Shown: one piece after another, positions 32,768 through 41,264 of the stretch | Numbering within the stretch: position 1 is the first letter of the stretch | Layout: each line of letters starts with the position of its first letter | Assembly (NCBI GenBank): GCA_009772935.1 | Contig: WOUR01000039.1 | Coordinates: forward strand, 1 to 64,000 | From: Rhodospirillaceae bacterium | GTDB lineage: Bacteria > Pseudomonadota > Alphaproteobacteria > Reyranellales > Reyranellaceae | Reading direction: 5' to 3' | Length of the DNA stretch: 64,000 nt | Notes under the pieces: model-generated | Told to the model about the DNA's origin: nothing | The model's input: the letters and a program-made list of their open reading frames with translations, nothing else | The model's database searches: none | Translations under genes and position numbers: made by a program

Positions 32768-33534
32768 TGACGGCCGGCGGCGCCACTCCTGGGGAGCAGC
32801 GCCCCGGTGAGCTGCGAGTCGTCGGCACCAGCGTTGCGCGCGAGGTCGACCTGGTGCTGGACCGGGTGGCCCAGTCGGTCGGCAAGCGTGCGCCCCGGAT
32901 CCTGCAGGTGGGCTCGCGCACGCTCGTCGCCGAGCGCAACGTGCGCAACTGGCGCAAGCTCGTCGCCACGCGCTTCGGCCCCAGGGCGCGATTCGTCGGC
33001 CTCGATCTCGTCGAGGGGGCCAATGTCGATTGCGTCGCCGATATCTGCAGCGATCGGCGGACCCTGAGGGGCAAACTTGGCGAGGAGCCTTTCGACCTCG
33101 CGATCTGCTGTCACGTCCTGGAGCATACGCGCCATCCCGCGCGCGCGGCCCGCAACATCGAGCAGGTATTGCGACCCGGCGGCCTCGCCTTCGTGTCGGC
33201 GGCCTGGTCGCAGGCCTTCCAGGCGACGCCCGATGATTACTGGCGCTTCTCGGTGCGCGGCCTGATGCTGTTGTTCGGGCAGCTCGAGGTTGCTTCGTCG
33301 TTCTACAGCGGCGGCGATGTGGGCCTCGACGTGGCCTATCGGATCGAGCGGGACGGCAGGCCGGAACGGGACCCGCGGGCCGGCGCGGTCGAACAGGGTC
33401 TCTTCCAGCTCGTGCTCGACCACGAGGACAATCGTGCCGTTCTGGCGCGCCAGGCGACCGAGCGCCTGCCGGTATCGCGCACCTACCTGCCCAGTCTGTT
33501 CGTCAACCTGGTGGGCCGTCGCGTCTTGCGATAG
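32767..33534 (+). CDS. Class I SAM-dependent methyltransferase (Methyltransf_11 type)
   Basis: A 255-residue methyltransferase. ARFVGLDLVEGANVDCVADI provides motif II, and ICCHVLEHTRHPARAARNI followed by LRPGGLAFVSA forms the motif IV/VI pattern; the motif I loop (RILQVGSRT) is shortened, lacking the full GxGxG. It starts one base inside the lutC stop, so it is co-translated with lactate-oxidation genes, an association I cannot explain. A strong hairpin terminator follows at 33562. Target unknown. Confidence 0.75.
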   Translation: MTAGGATPGEQRPGELRVVGTSVAREVDLVLDRVAQSVGKRAPRILQVGSRTLVAERNVRNWRKLVATRFGPRARFVGLDLVEGANVDCVADICSDRRTLRGKLGEEPFDLAICCHVLEHTRHPARAARNIEQVLRPGGLAFVSAAWSQAFQATPDDYWRFSVRGLMLLFGQLEVASSFYSGGDVGLDVAYRIERDGRPERDPRAGAVEQGLFQLVLDHEDNRAVLARQATERLPVSRTYLPSLFVNLVGRRVLR

Positions 33535-33561
33535 GAGGCGAAAGCCCACTCGCACAAAAGA

Positions 33562-33587
33562 AAAGAGCGGGCTTTCGCCCGCTCTTT
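33562..33587. terminator. Bidirectional rho-independent terminator
   Basis: Perfect 11-bp arms AAAGAGCGGGC (33562-33572) and GCCCGCTCTTT (33577-33587) enclose a TTTC loop. Each arm supplies A/T residues at the base, so it can end both the lutABC-methyltransferase transcript and the convergent porin transcript. Confidence 0.8.
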
Positions 33588-33609
33588 CCGATTTGCCGTA
33601 TGGCTGCGA

Positions 33610-34992
33610 CTAGAAGCGCAGATCCATACCCATCAGCAGACCCCAGCTGTTGCCCGAGACGGCAGCAGACGGGCCCGAAGCCGTGTACAGCAGACCACCG
33701 CCGGTGAGCTTCACGCCCGGCCCGAGCGCGTAGTTCACGCCGATTTCCCACTTGTTGACCGACTCCTGGCCGAACGAGAGGTTGGCGGGATTGCTGCCGT
33801 TACCGAACGCGGTCGAGTTCACACCCGGGACGCCGGTGGCGGCCGGAGTGGTGCAGGTAGCAGCGTTGACGGCGATGGCGTTGCAGCCGACGGAGCCGTT
33901 ACCGTTGTTGTTGTAGGAACCGGTCCAGCCGACCGACATCTGCCACGGGCCGGTCTCGTACATCAGACCCGCGGTGTAGAAGCGCGTGTCGTTGTTCTGA
34001 CCGGTGTAGTAGTTCGAGCCAAGGCCCTGGTTGTCCCAGCCAAGCGCACCACCGAGGGTGAAGCCCTTGAAGCCGACCTGAGCACCGACGACCCACTGCT
34101 TCCAGGCCGTCGCATTGGCACCGGTCGACATGTTGGCCGCGCCAGCGAACGGCTGGTTGCCCGGGATGAAGCTGCCGTACAGGAACGCGCCGTACAGAGC
34201 GACCGTGACATCGCCGAACTTGTTCAGGTAGTTGGCGCCGACGTCGAACACGTCCTGATACGAGTAGTCGTTCGTCAGGCAGTTCGGAGCCGAGGTGGCG
34301 TTGGTGTAACCGCAGACACCGGTCGTGCCCGAACCCGGACCGACGCCGAGGCCGGAGCCAGCGCCGCCCTGCGGGTTCACGTTGACCTTCGGACGATAAC
34401 CGACGCCGATCTGCAGGCCCTGGAAGCGCGGGGTGAAGTAGTTGATGCCCTGCGCGTCCTGGAACTGACCGGCATTGGTCGTCGTCGTGGCGTGGAACCA
34501 CGCCTTGTTGTTGGCGATGACGCTCTGGTTGGCCCAGGCGAAGTTCGAGTTGTGCTGGACGGCGCCGAAGCCGATCAGGGCCGACGGCGTGCCGTAGTAC
34601 ATACGATAGGTCGCCGGGTCACGCGCGCCGAACTCGACGCGGCCCCAGTCGCCGAAGGCGAACAGGAAGGCTTCGTCGATCCAGGCCGCGCCGGCCGTGG
34701 CCGTGCTGCCCTGCGCCCAGCCCTCGAGCTCGACGTGCACGCCGACCGAGGTGCCGTTGTCCAGCTTGGTCTGGCCGATGAAGTGGATTTCACCTTCCTG
34801 CTGGAAGTTGAGGCCCTTGTACTGCGCCCACGTGCCGTTGGTGGCATAGGTCGACTGGATGCCGCCGGCGACAGCGTAGAAGGTGTAATAACCGCCCACG
34901 CCGATCTTGATCGGATCGGCTGCCATGGCCGGGGCGGCCATCAGCCCACCGACGACCAAGGCGGTCGAGCCTAGTAGAAGCTTCTTCATCAT
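33610..34992 (-). CDS. Outer-membrane porin (alphaproteobacterial type)
   Basis: A 460-residue beta-barrel porin. A signal peptide (MMKKLLLGSTALVVGGLMAAPAMA) precedes a mature N-terminus ADPIKIGVGGYYTFYAV. Alternating hydrophobic strands, Gly/Asn-rich loops and a terminal aromatic residue (GLLMGMDLRF) fit a 16-stranded trimeric porin for passive uptake of small solutes. Two adjacent ATGs exist; the second (34989) has better spacing from GAGGGAG. Codon use is strongly biased, as in highly expressed genes. A strong promoter lies about 110-140 bp upstream and a hairpin terminator is shared with the convergent operon. Confidence 0.92.
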   Translation of the reverse strand: MMKKLLLGSTALVVGGLMAAPAMAADPIKIGVGGYYTFYAVAGGIQSTYATNGTWAQYKGLNFQQEGEIHFIGQTKLDNGTSVGVHVELEGWAQGSTATAGAAWIDEAFLFAFGDWGRVEFGARDPATYRMYYGTPSALIGFGAVQHNSNFAWANQSVIANNKAWFHATTTTNAGQFQDAQGINYFTPRFQGLQIGVGYRPKVNVNPQGGAGSGLGVGPGSGTTGVCGYTNATSAPNCLTNDYSYQDVFDVGANYLNKFGDVTVALYGAFLYGSFIPGNQPFAGAANMSTGANATAWKQWVVGAQVGFKGFTLGGALGWDNQGLGSNYYTGQNNDTRFYTAGLMYETGPWQMSVGWTGSYNNNGNGSVGCNAIAVNAATCTTPAATGVPGVNSTAFGNGSNPANLSFGQESVNKWEIGVNYALGPGVKLTGGGLLYTASGPSAAVSGNSWGLLMGMDLRF

Positions 34993-35392
34993 TCTCCCTC
35001 TCTCATTGATCAGAGACTGGTACGTACCAAAAGGCCTGTCCGACCGGCGGGAACTGGAAGCCTGAACACGAGGCCCACGGAATCCACCAATGCGGCAAGG
35101 CTATAAAACACTTCGCCAAATCGAGGGTCAAGAAATGGTCGCCCGACGGCTTCATTCTGCCCGCACCTGTGGCGTCTTTGTCACATTTTGCGAGCCGTCG
35201 GAGCGGCAACAGAAGCTTCATGTGCAATAGGTTGCATAAAGAGATCAACAAATGGCAAGTGTTGGTCCTAAATTGAAACCAATTGCGCCGCGTCGCCCCG
35301 CCGCTTGCAGTTCGGGTCGCCTTAAGCCTATGGTCCCGGCCTCTGTCTCCGCCGCAGAATTGCGGCCCAAGGGAAGATCAAGGCGCCATTCT
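34993..35392. other. 400-bp non-coding region between porin and DUF3576 lipoprotein genes
   Basis: This stretch is less GC-rich than its surroundings. It holds the minus-strand porin promoter (35102-35131) and a porin 5' leader of about 100 nt. In the plus direction I find no convincing promoter. A frame open from 35252 runs into the DUF3576 gene but lacks conserved sequence before the lipoprotein signal. Confidence 0.6.
35102..35131 (-). promoter_or_regulatory. Sigma-70-type promoter of the porin gene
   Basis: On the minus strand TTGACC (complement of 35126-35131) and TTTATA (complement of 35102-35107) are 18 bp apart; reading the -10 as TTTTAT gives 17 bp. The predicted transcript starts about 100 nt before the ATG, leaving a leader long enough for post-transcriptional control. 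Confidence 0.6.
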
Positions 35393-35953
35393 ATGACGGT
35401 ACCGTCCAGATTCGTGAGCATTCTCGCAGCTGCGTTGGTGGCTGTCGCCGCTGGCGGTTGTGCCGACGAAACCAGCAAGTACGAGAGGGCCACCGGGCCG
35501 TCCGGCGATCGGAGCCGAAACGACGTCCGGGCAGGGCTGGGCGGACGAACGCAGGAACAGGGCACCCTGTTCGGGCCCGGCGGGCTTCTGGGGTCCAAGG
35601 CGGAGAAGAAAGACGACACCGGCACCGGCGTGGCGGTGAATGCGTATCTGTGGCGGGCGTCCCTCGACACCATCAACTTCATCCCGCTGGTCTCGGCCGA
35701 TCCGTTCGGCGGCGTCATCATCACCGACTGGTACACGCCCGCGGAAACGCCCAACGAACGCATGAAGGTCCAGGTCACCATCCTCGACCGCGAACTGCGG
35801 GCCGACGGCGTCCGCGTCTCGGTCTTCAAGCAGCAGACCAGCCCCCGCGGCGGCAACTGGGTCGACGCCCAGGTCGATCCGCGCACCAACATCGACATCG
35901 AGAACGCGATCCTCACACGCGCCCGCCAGCTTCGGATCGCCGGCGGGTCCTGA
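35393..35953 (+). CDS. DUF3576-domain lipoprotein
   Basis: A 186-residue lipoprotein starting MTVPSRFVSILAAALVAVA with lipobox AGGC. The DUF3576 domain spans about residues 70-180 (NAYLWRASLDTINFIPL, PFGGVIITDWYTP, RTNIDIENAILTRARQLR). It is placed directly upstream of leuS as in many alphaproteobacteria, which supports the call. Function is unknown; the location suggests an outer-membrane or periplasmic role. The ATG at 35393 gives a proper signal peptide. A strong terminator follows. Confidence 0.88.
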   Translation: MTVPSRFVSILAAALVAVAAGGCADETSKYERATGPSGDRSRNDVRAGLGGRTQEQGTLFGPGGLLGSKAEKKDDTGTGVAVNAYLWRASLDTINFIPLVSADPFGGVIITDWYTPAETPNERMKVQVTILDRELRADGVRVSVFKQQTSPRGGNWVDAQVDPRTNIDIENAILTRARQLRIAGGS

Positions 35954-35990
35954 GACGGCCGCACGCCTCTCGTTCAAGAGCTTGACGTGA

Positions 35991-36029
35991 GAGGCCGCAG
36001 CGGGCATCCGCTGCGGCCTCAGTCTTTTC
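35991..36029 (+). terminator. Rho-independent terminator or leuS leader attenuator
   Basis: GAGGCCGCAGCGG (35991-36003) pairs perfectly with CCGCTGCGGCCTC (36008-36020) around a GCAT loop, followed by AGTCTTTTCT. It lies 38 nt after the DUF3576 stop and 30 nt before the leuS start. It probably ends the upstream transcript; regulated read-through into leuS is possible. Confidence 0.8.
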
Positions 36030-36058
36030 TGGGAACACCCTTTTTCGGGAAGAATTCC

Positions 36059-38653
36059 GTGTCGTCCACGCAAGCCGCACCCACCGTGCGCTACAATTTC
36101 ACAGAAACCGAGAGCAAGTGGCAGAAGGTCTGGGAAGAGCGCCAGACCTTCCGGGCCGCGATGGATAAGGCGCGCCCCAAGTACTACGTGCTCGAGATGT
36201 TCCCCTACCCGTCGGGGCGCATCCACATGGGCCACGTTCGCAACTACACGCAGGGCGACGTCATTGCCCGCTACAAGCGCGCCAAGGGCTTCAACGTCCT
36301 GCATCCCATGGGCTGGGACGCATTCGGCCTGCCGGCCGAGAACGCCGCCATGGAAAAGAAGGTCCACCCGAAGAAGTGGACCTACGAGAACATCGCCACG
36401 ATGAAGAAGCAGCTGAAGTCGATGGGCCTGTCCCTCGACTGGAGCCGCGAGCTGGCGACCTGCGACCCGAGCTATTACCGCCACCAGCAGAAGATGTTCC
36501 TCGACTTCTGGAAGGCGGGCCTGGCCTACCGCAAGGAGGCCTGGGTCAACTGGGATCCCGTCGACAACACCGTGCTGGCCAACGAGCAGGTGATCGAAGG
36601 CAAGGGCTGGCGCACCGGCGCAGCCGTCGAGCGCCGCAAGCTCACCCAGTGGAACCTCAAGATCACGCACTTCGCCGACGAGCTGCTGAGCCGCCTGGAC
36701 ACGCTCGACCGCTGGCCCGAGAAGGTGCGCCTGATGCAGGCGAACTGGATCGGCAAGAGCCGCGGCGCCCGCGTCTTCTGGCAGCTGACCGACGCCACGG
36801 GCGCCGACCACGGCAAGCTGGAAATCTTCACGACCCGTCCCGACACGTTGTTCGGCGCCTCGTTCATGGCGCTGTCGGCCGAGCATCCGCTGGTTGCCGG
36901 ACTCGCACCGTCGGATCCCGGCCTGCAGCACTTCATCGCCGAATGCCGCAAGACCGGCACGGCGGCCGCCGAGGTCGAGACCGCCGAGAAGCAGGGCTAC
37001 AAGCTGCCGCTGCTCGCGAAGCATCCGCTGATCCCGGGCAAGACCGTGCCCGTCTACGCCGCCAACTTCGTGCTGATGGAATACGGCACGGGCGCGATCT
37101 TCGGTTGCCCCGGCCATGACGAGCGCGACCACGAGTTCGCGACCAAGTACGGGCTGCCGATCCTCCAGGTCGTGGCGCCGGCCGACGGCAAGACGCTCGA
37201 CATCGCCGCCGCGCCCTATGTCGAGGACGGCCTGATCGTGAACTCCGGGTTCCTCGATGGGCTCGACGTCGAAGAGGCCAAGGCCCGGGTGATCGCGCGC
37301 CTGGAGGAGATGGGCGTCGGCAAGGGCACCACCCAGTATCGCCTGCGCGACTGGCTGGTCTCGCGTCAGCGCTACTGGGGCTGTCCGATCCCGGCAATCC
37401 ATTGCGAGAGCTGTGGCGTCGTGCCGGTGCCGGACAAGGATCTGCCGGTCGAGTTGCCCGATGACGTGACCTTCGATCGTCCCGGCAATCCGCTCGACCG
37501 CCATCCGACGTGGAAACATGTCCCGTGCCCGACCTGCGGCAAGCCCGCGCGTCGCGAGACCGACACGTTCGACACCTTCATCGATTCGAGCTGGTACTTC
37601 GACCGGTTCACCTCGCCGCAGCTCGAGACCGCGCCGTTCGACCGCGAGGAAAACCAGTACTGGATGCCGGTCGATCAATATATCGGCGGCGTCGAGCACG
37701 CGATCCTGCACCTGCTCTATTCGCGCTTCTGGACGCGCGCCATGCGCGAGGTCCAGATGACCAGCCGTGACGAGCCGTTCGACGGCCTGTTCACCCAGGG
37801 CATGGTCTGCCACGAGACCTATCGCGCGAGCGACGGCACCTGGCTGACGCCCGAGGAAATCCAGCGCGACGGCGGCAAGGTCGTGCGCCTCTCCGACAAG
37901 AGCCCGGTCGAGGTCGGCCGCTCGGAGAAGATGTCCAAGTCGAAGAAGAACGTCGTCGACCCGGACGAGATCATCCGCGACTACGGCGCCGATACCGCGC
38001 GCTGGTTCATGCTGTCCGACAGCCCGCCGGAGCGCGACCTCGAATGGACCGAGGCCGGCGTCACCGGCGCCTGGCGGTTCCAGCAGCGGCTGTTCCGCAT
38101 CGCCTCCCAGGCGATCGAGACACTGCCGGCGATCGGCACCGCCAGGCCCGCGACCTTCTCGGACTCGGCCGTCGCGCTCCGGCGCGCCGCGCACAAGGCG
38201 ATCGCGGGTCTCTCGGCCGACATCGAGGCCTTCCACTTCAACAAGGCCGTGGCGCGCCTCTACGAGTTCGCCAACACGATCGATTCGGTCGAGGCCAAGG
38301 ACGATTCCACGCGCTGGGCCTTGCGCGAGGCGCTGGAGATCTTCGTGCGCCTGATCGGGCCGATGACGCCGCATCTCGCCGAGGAACTGTGGCATGCCCT
38401 GGGCCATAGAAGCCTGCTGGCCGACGCGCCGTGGCCGCTGCCCGAAGACGCCCTGCTGGTCGACGACACCGTCACCGTTGCCGTTCAGTTGAACGGCAAG
38501 CTTCGCGGCACCATTTCCGTGGCCAAGGACACGTCCAAGGAAGCGGCGCAAGCTGCCGCCCTGGCGCTGCCCGAACTCATCCGCGGGCTCGACGGCAAGA
38601 CACCCAAGCGGGTGATCGTGGTGCCGAACCGCATCGTAAACGTCGTAGTCTAG
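36059..38653 (+). CDS. leuS: Leucyl-tRNA synthetase
   Basis: An 864-residue class Ia synthetase. The HIGH-type motif reads FPYPSGRIHMGHVRNY, and the KMSKS loop is EKMSKSKKNVVDPD. The CP1 editing domain includes EIFTTRPDTLFGASFM and YGTGAIFGCPGHDERD, with the threonine-rich discriminator region present, so mischarged tRNA can be edited. The C-terminal domain VAVQLNGKLRGTISV is complete. A GTG start at 36059 with GGGAAG upstream gives the usual N-terminus (VRYNFTETESKWQKVWEE). Length is normal for bacterial LeuRS. Confidence 0.97.
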   Translation: MSSTQAAPTVRYNFTETESKWQKVWEERQTFRAAMDKARPKYYVLEMFPYPSGRIHMGHVRNYTQGDVIARYKRAKGFNVLHPMGWDAFGLPAENAAMEKKVHPKKWTYENIATMKKQLKSMGLSLDWSRELATCDPSYYRHQQKMFLDFWKAGLAYRKEAWVNWDPVDNTVLANEQVIEGKGWRTGAAVERRKLTQWNLKITHFADELLSRLDTLDRWPEKVRLMQANWIGKSRGARVFWQLTDATGADHGKLEIFTTRPDTLFGASFMALSAEHPLVAGLAPSDPGLQHFIAECRKTGTAAAEVETAEKQGYKLPLLAKHPLIPGKTVPVYAANFVLMEYGTGAIFGCPGHDERDHEFATKYGLPILQVVAPADGKTLDIAAAPYVEDGLIVNSGFLDGLDVEEAKARVIARLEEMGVGKGTTQYRLRDWLVSRQRYWGCPIPAIHCESCGVVPVPDKDLPVELPDDVTFDRPGNPLDRHPTWKHVPCPTCGKPARRETDTFDTFIDSSWYFDRFTSPQLETAPFDREENQYWMPVDQYIGGVEHAILHLLYSRFWTRAMREVQMTSRDEPFDGLFTQGMVCHETYRASDGTWLTPEEIQRDGGKVVRLSDKSPVEVGRSEKMSKSKKNVVDPDEIIRDYGADTARWFMLSDSPPERDLEWTEAGVTGAWRFQQRLFRIASQAIETLPAIGTARPATFSDSAVALRRAAHKAIAGLSADIEAFHFNKAVARLYEFANTIDSVEAKDDSTRWALREALEIFVRLIGPMTPHLAEELWHALGHRSLLADAPWPLPEDALLVDDTVTVAVQLNGKLRGTISVAKDTSKEAAQAAALALPELIRGLDGKTPKRVIVVPNRIVNVVV

Positions 38654-38680
38654 GGCTCAGAGCCAGGAAGGGGCCAGAAC

Positions 38681-38851
38681 ATGGCACGCAAGCCGAACTA
38701 CGATTTCGAGCGCCGCGAGCGCGAGCGACTGAAAGCCATCAAGGTTGCCGAGAAAGCCGAAGCCAAGCGCGCCGCGCGCGAGCGCGCCAAGCTGGGCGAG
38801 GGCGGCGACGCTGCGGCCGGCGAGGGCGATCCGACGGCGGACAAGGGCTGA
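38681..38851 (+). CDS. Small charged protein between leuS and holA
   Basis: A 56-residue protein (MARKPNYDFERRERERLKAI...) with a strong RBS (AGGAAGGGG) and typical codon use. It is rich in Arg, Lys, Glu and Ala and should form one long charged helix, with a Gly/Asp-rich tail. The start MARKPNYxFER is one I recognise from short conserved alphaproteobacterial proteins without assigned function. It takes the place in the leuS-holA interval normally held by lptE. A nucleic-acid or ribosome-associated role is possible but unproven. Confidence 0.72.
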   Translation: MARKPNYDFERRERERLKAIKVAEKAEAKRAARERAKLGEGGDAAAGEGDPTADKG

Positions 38852-38885
38852 ACGCTCGCAACATCGGCCGTGATGGGGAGACGCG

Positions 38886-39929
38886 GTGAAGATCGAAGCC
38901 CGCCAGGTCGAAGCCTTCCTTAGGAAGCCCGACCCCAGGGTCCGGGGCGTGGTGATCTACGGCAACGACGACGGCCTGGTCGCCGAGCGCGCCGCCGCGT
39001 TGGCCAGGACGATCTGCGAGGACCTCAAGGATCCGTTCCGGGTCGTCGACATTGCAGGCGACGTGCTGAAGCAGGATCCTGCCCGGCTGGCCGACGAGTT
39101 CGGGGCCCTGTCGATGATGGGCGGCCGCCGCGTGGTCCGTGTGCGGCCGGCCGGCGAGGAAACCGTCGCGGCCCTTGAGAATCTCGTCGAGGCGACAGCC
39201 GGCGACGCGCTGATCATCGTCGAGGGCGGCAATCTCACGCCGCGCTCGAACCTGCGCACCCTGGCCGAGACCGAGGCCACCCTGGCCGCCCTGCCCTGCT
39301 ACATGGACAACGAGATGGCGCTCGAAGGTCTCGTCGAAAGTGCCGTGCGCGCGCAGGGAATGAACGTCGAGCCCGATGCGCTGGAATGGATCGTGGAACG
39401 GCTGGGCGGCGATCGCGGCCAGACGCGCGGCGAGATCGACAAGCTGCTGCTCTACAAGGGCACGGATGCCGGCACGTCCGTCACCCTGGAAGATGCCATG
39501 GCGGTGCTCGGCGACACGGCCTCGATCGGAATCGACGACGTGATCGCAGCGACATTCGATGGCGAACTGGTGGCCCTCGATCGCGCGCTCGATCGCGTGT
39601 TCGCGGAAGGCGGCAATCCGGTCCAGCTCGTGCGTTCGCTGCAACGCCACGCCGACCAGCTCCATCTCGTTGCCGGTCATGCGGCCAAGGGCGGCAATCT
39701 CGAAGGTGCGATGTTCAAGGCACGCGGCCTGCCGCGCGGCGGCCCGGTTCGCCAGCGCTTCGAGCGGCACATCCGCACGTGGCCGCTACCGCGCCTCAGC
39801 CTGGCCCTGACGACGATCCTGGAAGCCGAAATGGAATGCAAGCGAACCGGCTATCCCGACGAGGCGATCGCGCGTCGCCTCTGCCTGCGTCTGAGCCAGG
39901 CCGCGCGCTCGGCGAAAGCGCGCCGGTAG
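38886..39929 (+). CDS. holA: DNA polymerase III subunit delta
   Basis: A 347-residue delta subunit of the clamp loader. The AAA+-like N-terminal domain begins VRGVVIYGNDDGLVAERAA, and the middle part has EIDKLLLYKGT. The C-terminal domain contains GNPVQLVRSLQRHADQL, the arrangement seen in HolA. It opens the beta clamp during loading at the replication fork. A GTG start is used. It follows the small charged ORF and ends 4 nt before the convergent encapsulin gene. Confidence 0.92.
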   Translation: MKIEARQVEAFLRKPDPRVRGVVIYGNDDGLVAERAAALARTICEDLKDPFRVVDIAGDVLKQDPARLADEFGALSMMGGRRVVRVRPAGEETVAALENLVEATAGDALIIVEGGNLTPRSNLRTLAETEATLAALPCYMDNEMALEGLVESAVRAQGMNVEPDALEWIVERLGGDRGQTRGEIDKLLLYKGTDAGTSVTLEDAMAVLGDTASIGIDDVIAATFDGELVALDRALDRVFAEGGNPVQLVRSLQRHADQLHLVAGHAAKGGNLEGAMFKARGLPRGGPVRQRFERHIRTWPLPRLSLALTTILEAEMECKRTGYPDEAIARRLCLRLSQAARSAKARR

Positions 39930-39933
39930 GTCT

Positions 39934-40749
39934 CTATTTGCCCGTCGGGGTGAGCGGGATCGCCGCCTGAGGCGACAGCACGAGGAAGGTGAAGCTCTCC
40001 TCGATGTAGAGCCGCACGCGCTCGGTGTCGTGCTCGAGATAGCCGATCGAGAAATCCTGGCCGACCGTCAATTCGAAATCGCCGCCCCGCATCGAGATCA
40101 CCAGGCCGCCCTCGAGGCCCGGCGCGGCATGGACCTCGCCGTCGATCAGGCGCTGGACGTGGCTCAGGATCGGATAGCCGCCGTCAGTGCGCGAGGTCAG
40201 ATCCTTGTAGAGCTGCTCGCTCAGCACGACGGCGAAGGGGCCTTCGACGCCTTCATCACGCAGCTTCTTCAGCGCCGCGGCTACGGCATCCGGATAGTCG
40301 GCGTGGCTGGTGCCCAGCGCCACGGACTGACCTCTCTGGGCCTCGCAGATGCCGGTTATCTGGGCGGCCTCGTAGCCATGGAAGATGGCGCGGTCCTCGG
40401 CGATGGCGATCTCGCGCGCCGCCGCCGTCACGTTATCGAGATCGGGATCGCGCGCACCGCGGTCGATCGCATCGAGCTCGGCGCGACTCACTTCGAAGGG
40501 AATGCGCAACTCGACCAGCGGCTGGATGCGGCGCAAGAGGGCCCGCACGTTGCTGCCGCCCGGCGGCGACGCGATCGGATCGGCACGGCCCAACTCGACA
40601 TCGGACGCGCCCCAACCCAGCGGCCCCCGGAAATCGACGACGCGTCGCGCGGCCAGCAGGGTGCGCAAGGTGCGCGTGGCTTCCTTCTCGATCTCTTCCC
40701 AGCCGGCTTCGGTGATGGGGGCGCGATCGCGGAACAGATGGTTCTTCAT
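39934..40749 (-). CDS. Family 1 encapsulin shell protein
   Basis: A 271-residue HK97-fold nanocompartment protein. MKNHLFRDRAPITEAGWEEI and ATRTLRTLLAARRVVDFRGP are the encapsulin E-loop/N-arm signature, with DGGYPILSHVQRLIDG and FSIGYLEHDTERVRLYIEES in the core and A-domain. It self-assembles into an icosahedral shell that takes up proteins bearing a short C-terminal targeting peptide. The ferritin-like cargo gene lies 6 nt upstream in the same operon. Length is normal, the ATG at 40749 fits the family start, and the 62 residues of the same frame upstream are not conserved. Confidence 0.94.
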   Translation of the reverse strand: MKNHLFRDRAPITEAGWEEIEKEATRTLRTLLAARRVVDFRGPLGWGASDVELGRADPIASPPGGSNVRALLRRIQPLVELRIPFEVSRAELDAIDRGARDPDLDNVTAAAREIAIAEDRAIFHGYEAAQITGICEAQRGQSVALGTSHADYPDAVAAALKKLRDEGVEGPFAVVLSEQLYKDLTSRTDGGYPILSHVQRLIDGEVHAAPGLEGGLVISMRGGDFELTVGQDFSIGYLEHDTERVRLYIEESFTFLVLSPQAAIPLTPTGK

Positions 40750-40754
40750 TTTCT

Positions 40755-41141
40755 CTACCGGTCCGACTTCTTGCGCAGGCTGCCGATGCCGAGACTGCCA
40801 TCGGATACAGTGTCCGCTTCGCCGCCGGCGCCGCCGCCATCCTTCATGTCGGCCTCGATCTCCTGGATCGGGCCTTCCTTGAACAGGAACGTCCGAAGGT
40901 GCTCGTCCATCTTCGGATCGTTTCGCCGCAGCCACTCGAGCGCCATCGCGGCATGTTCCTTTTCCTCGTCTCGGTTGTGCTCGAGGATGGACCGCAACTC
41001 CGCATTGGCCGTGGCTTTGGCGCGCTGGTCGTACCAGTCGACGGCCTCCAGCTCTTCCATGAGGGAAACGATCGCGCGATGGCGATCTATGACCTCGGGG
41101 CCAAGCTTGGCCGGGTCCTCGTGCAGCGTTTCACTAGCCAT
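40755..41141 (-). CDS. Encapsulated ferritin-like protein (EncFtn)
   Basis: A 128-residue protein made of two antiparallel helices plus a tail. Glu30 and Glu32 (EELEAVDWY), Glu60 and His63 (DEEKEHAAM) sit two positions before the ferroxidase ligands Glu32, Glu34, Glu62 and His65 described for Rhodospirillum EncFtn, as do Trp36 and Tyr37. A Gly-rich linker ends in the encapsulation peptide DGSLGIGSLRKK. It should oxidise ferrous iron and pass it into the encapsulin lumen for storage. It is the promoter-proximal gene of the pair with the shell gene. Confidence 0.93.
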   Translation of the reverse strand: MASETLHEDPAKLGPEVIDRHRAIVSLMEELEAVDWYDQRAKATANAELRSILEHNRDEEKEHAAMALEWLRRNDPKMDEHLRTFLFKEGPIQEIEADMKDGGGAGGEADTVSDGSLGIGSLRKKSDR

Positions 41142-41264
41142 GGCGCAGTAACGCTCGGTCCCGCGCCAGGTTCCGCCGGCAATGACGGTCGCATGGCGCT
41201 ACCGGGAACGACGTTGCACCGGTCCCGTTGCGAGCCGAACGTTGCAATTGCCGTGGAGAGGGAC

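Noticed and set aside
35252..35392. Longer N-terminus for the DUF3576 lipoprotein
   Set aside because: It would bury the lipoprotein signal 47 residues into the protein; the region looks non-coding.
35378..38551. A 1057-codon open frame antisense to leuS
   Set aside because: leuS is unmistakable on the other strand; the antisense product is rich in repeated Arg/Gly/Val/His and has no recognisable domain.
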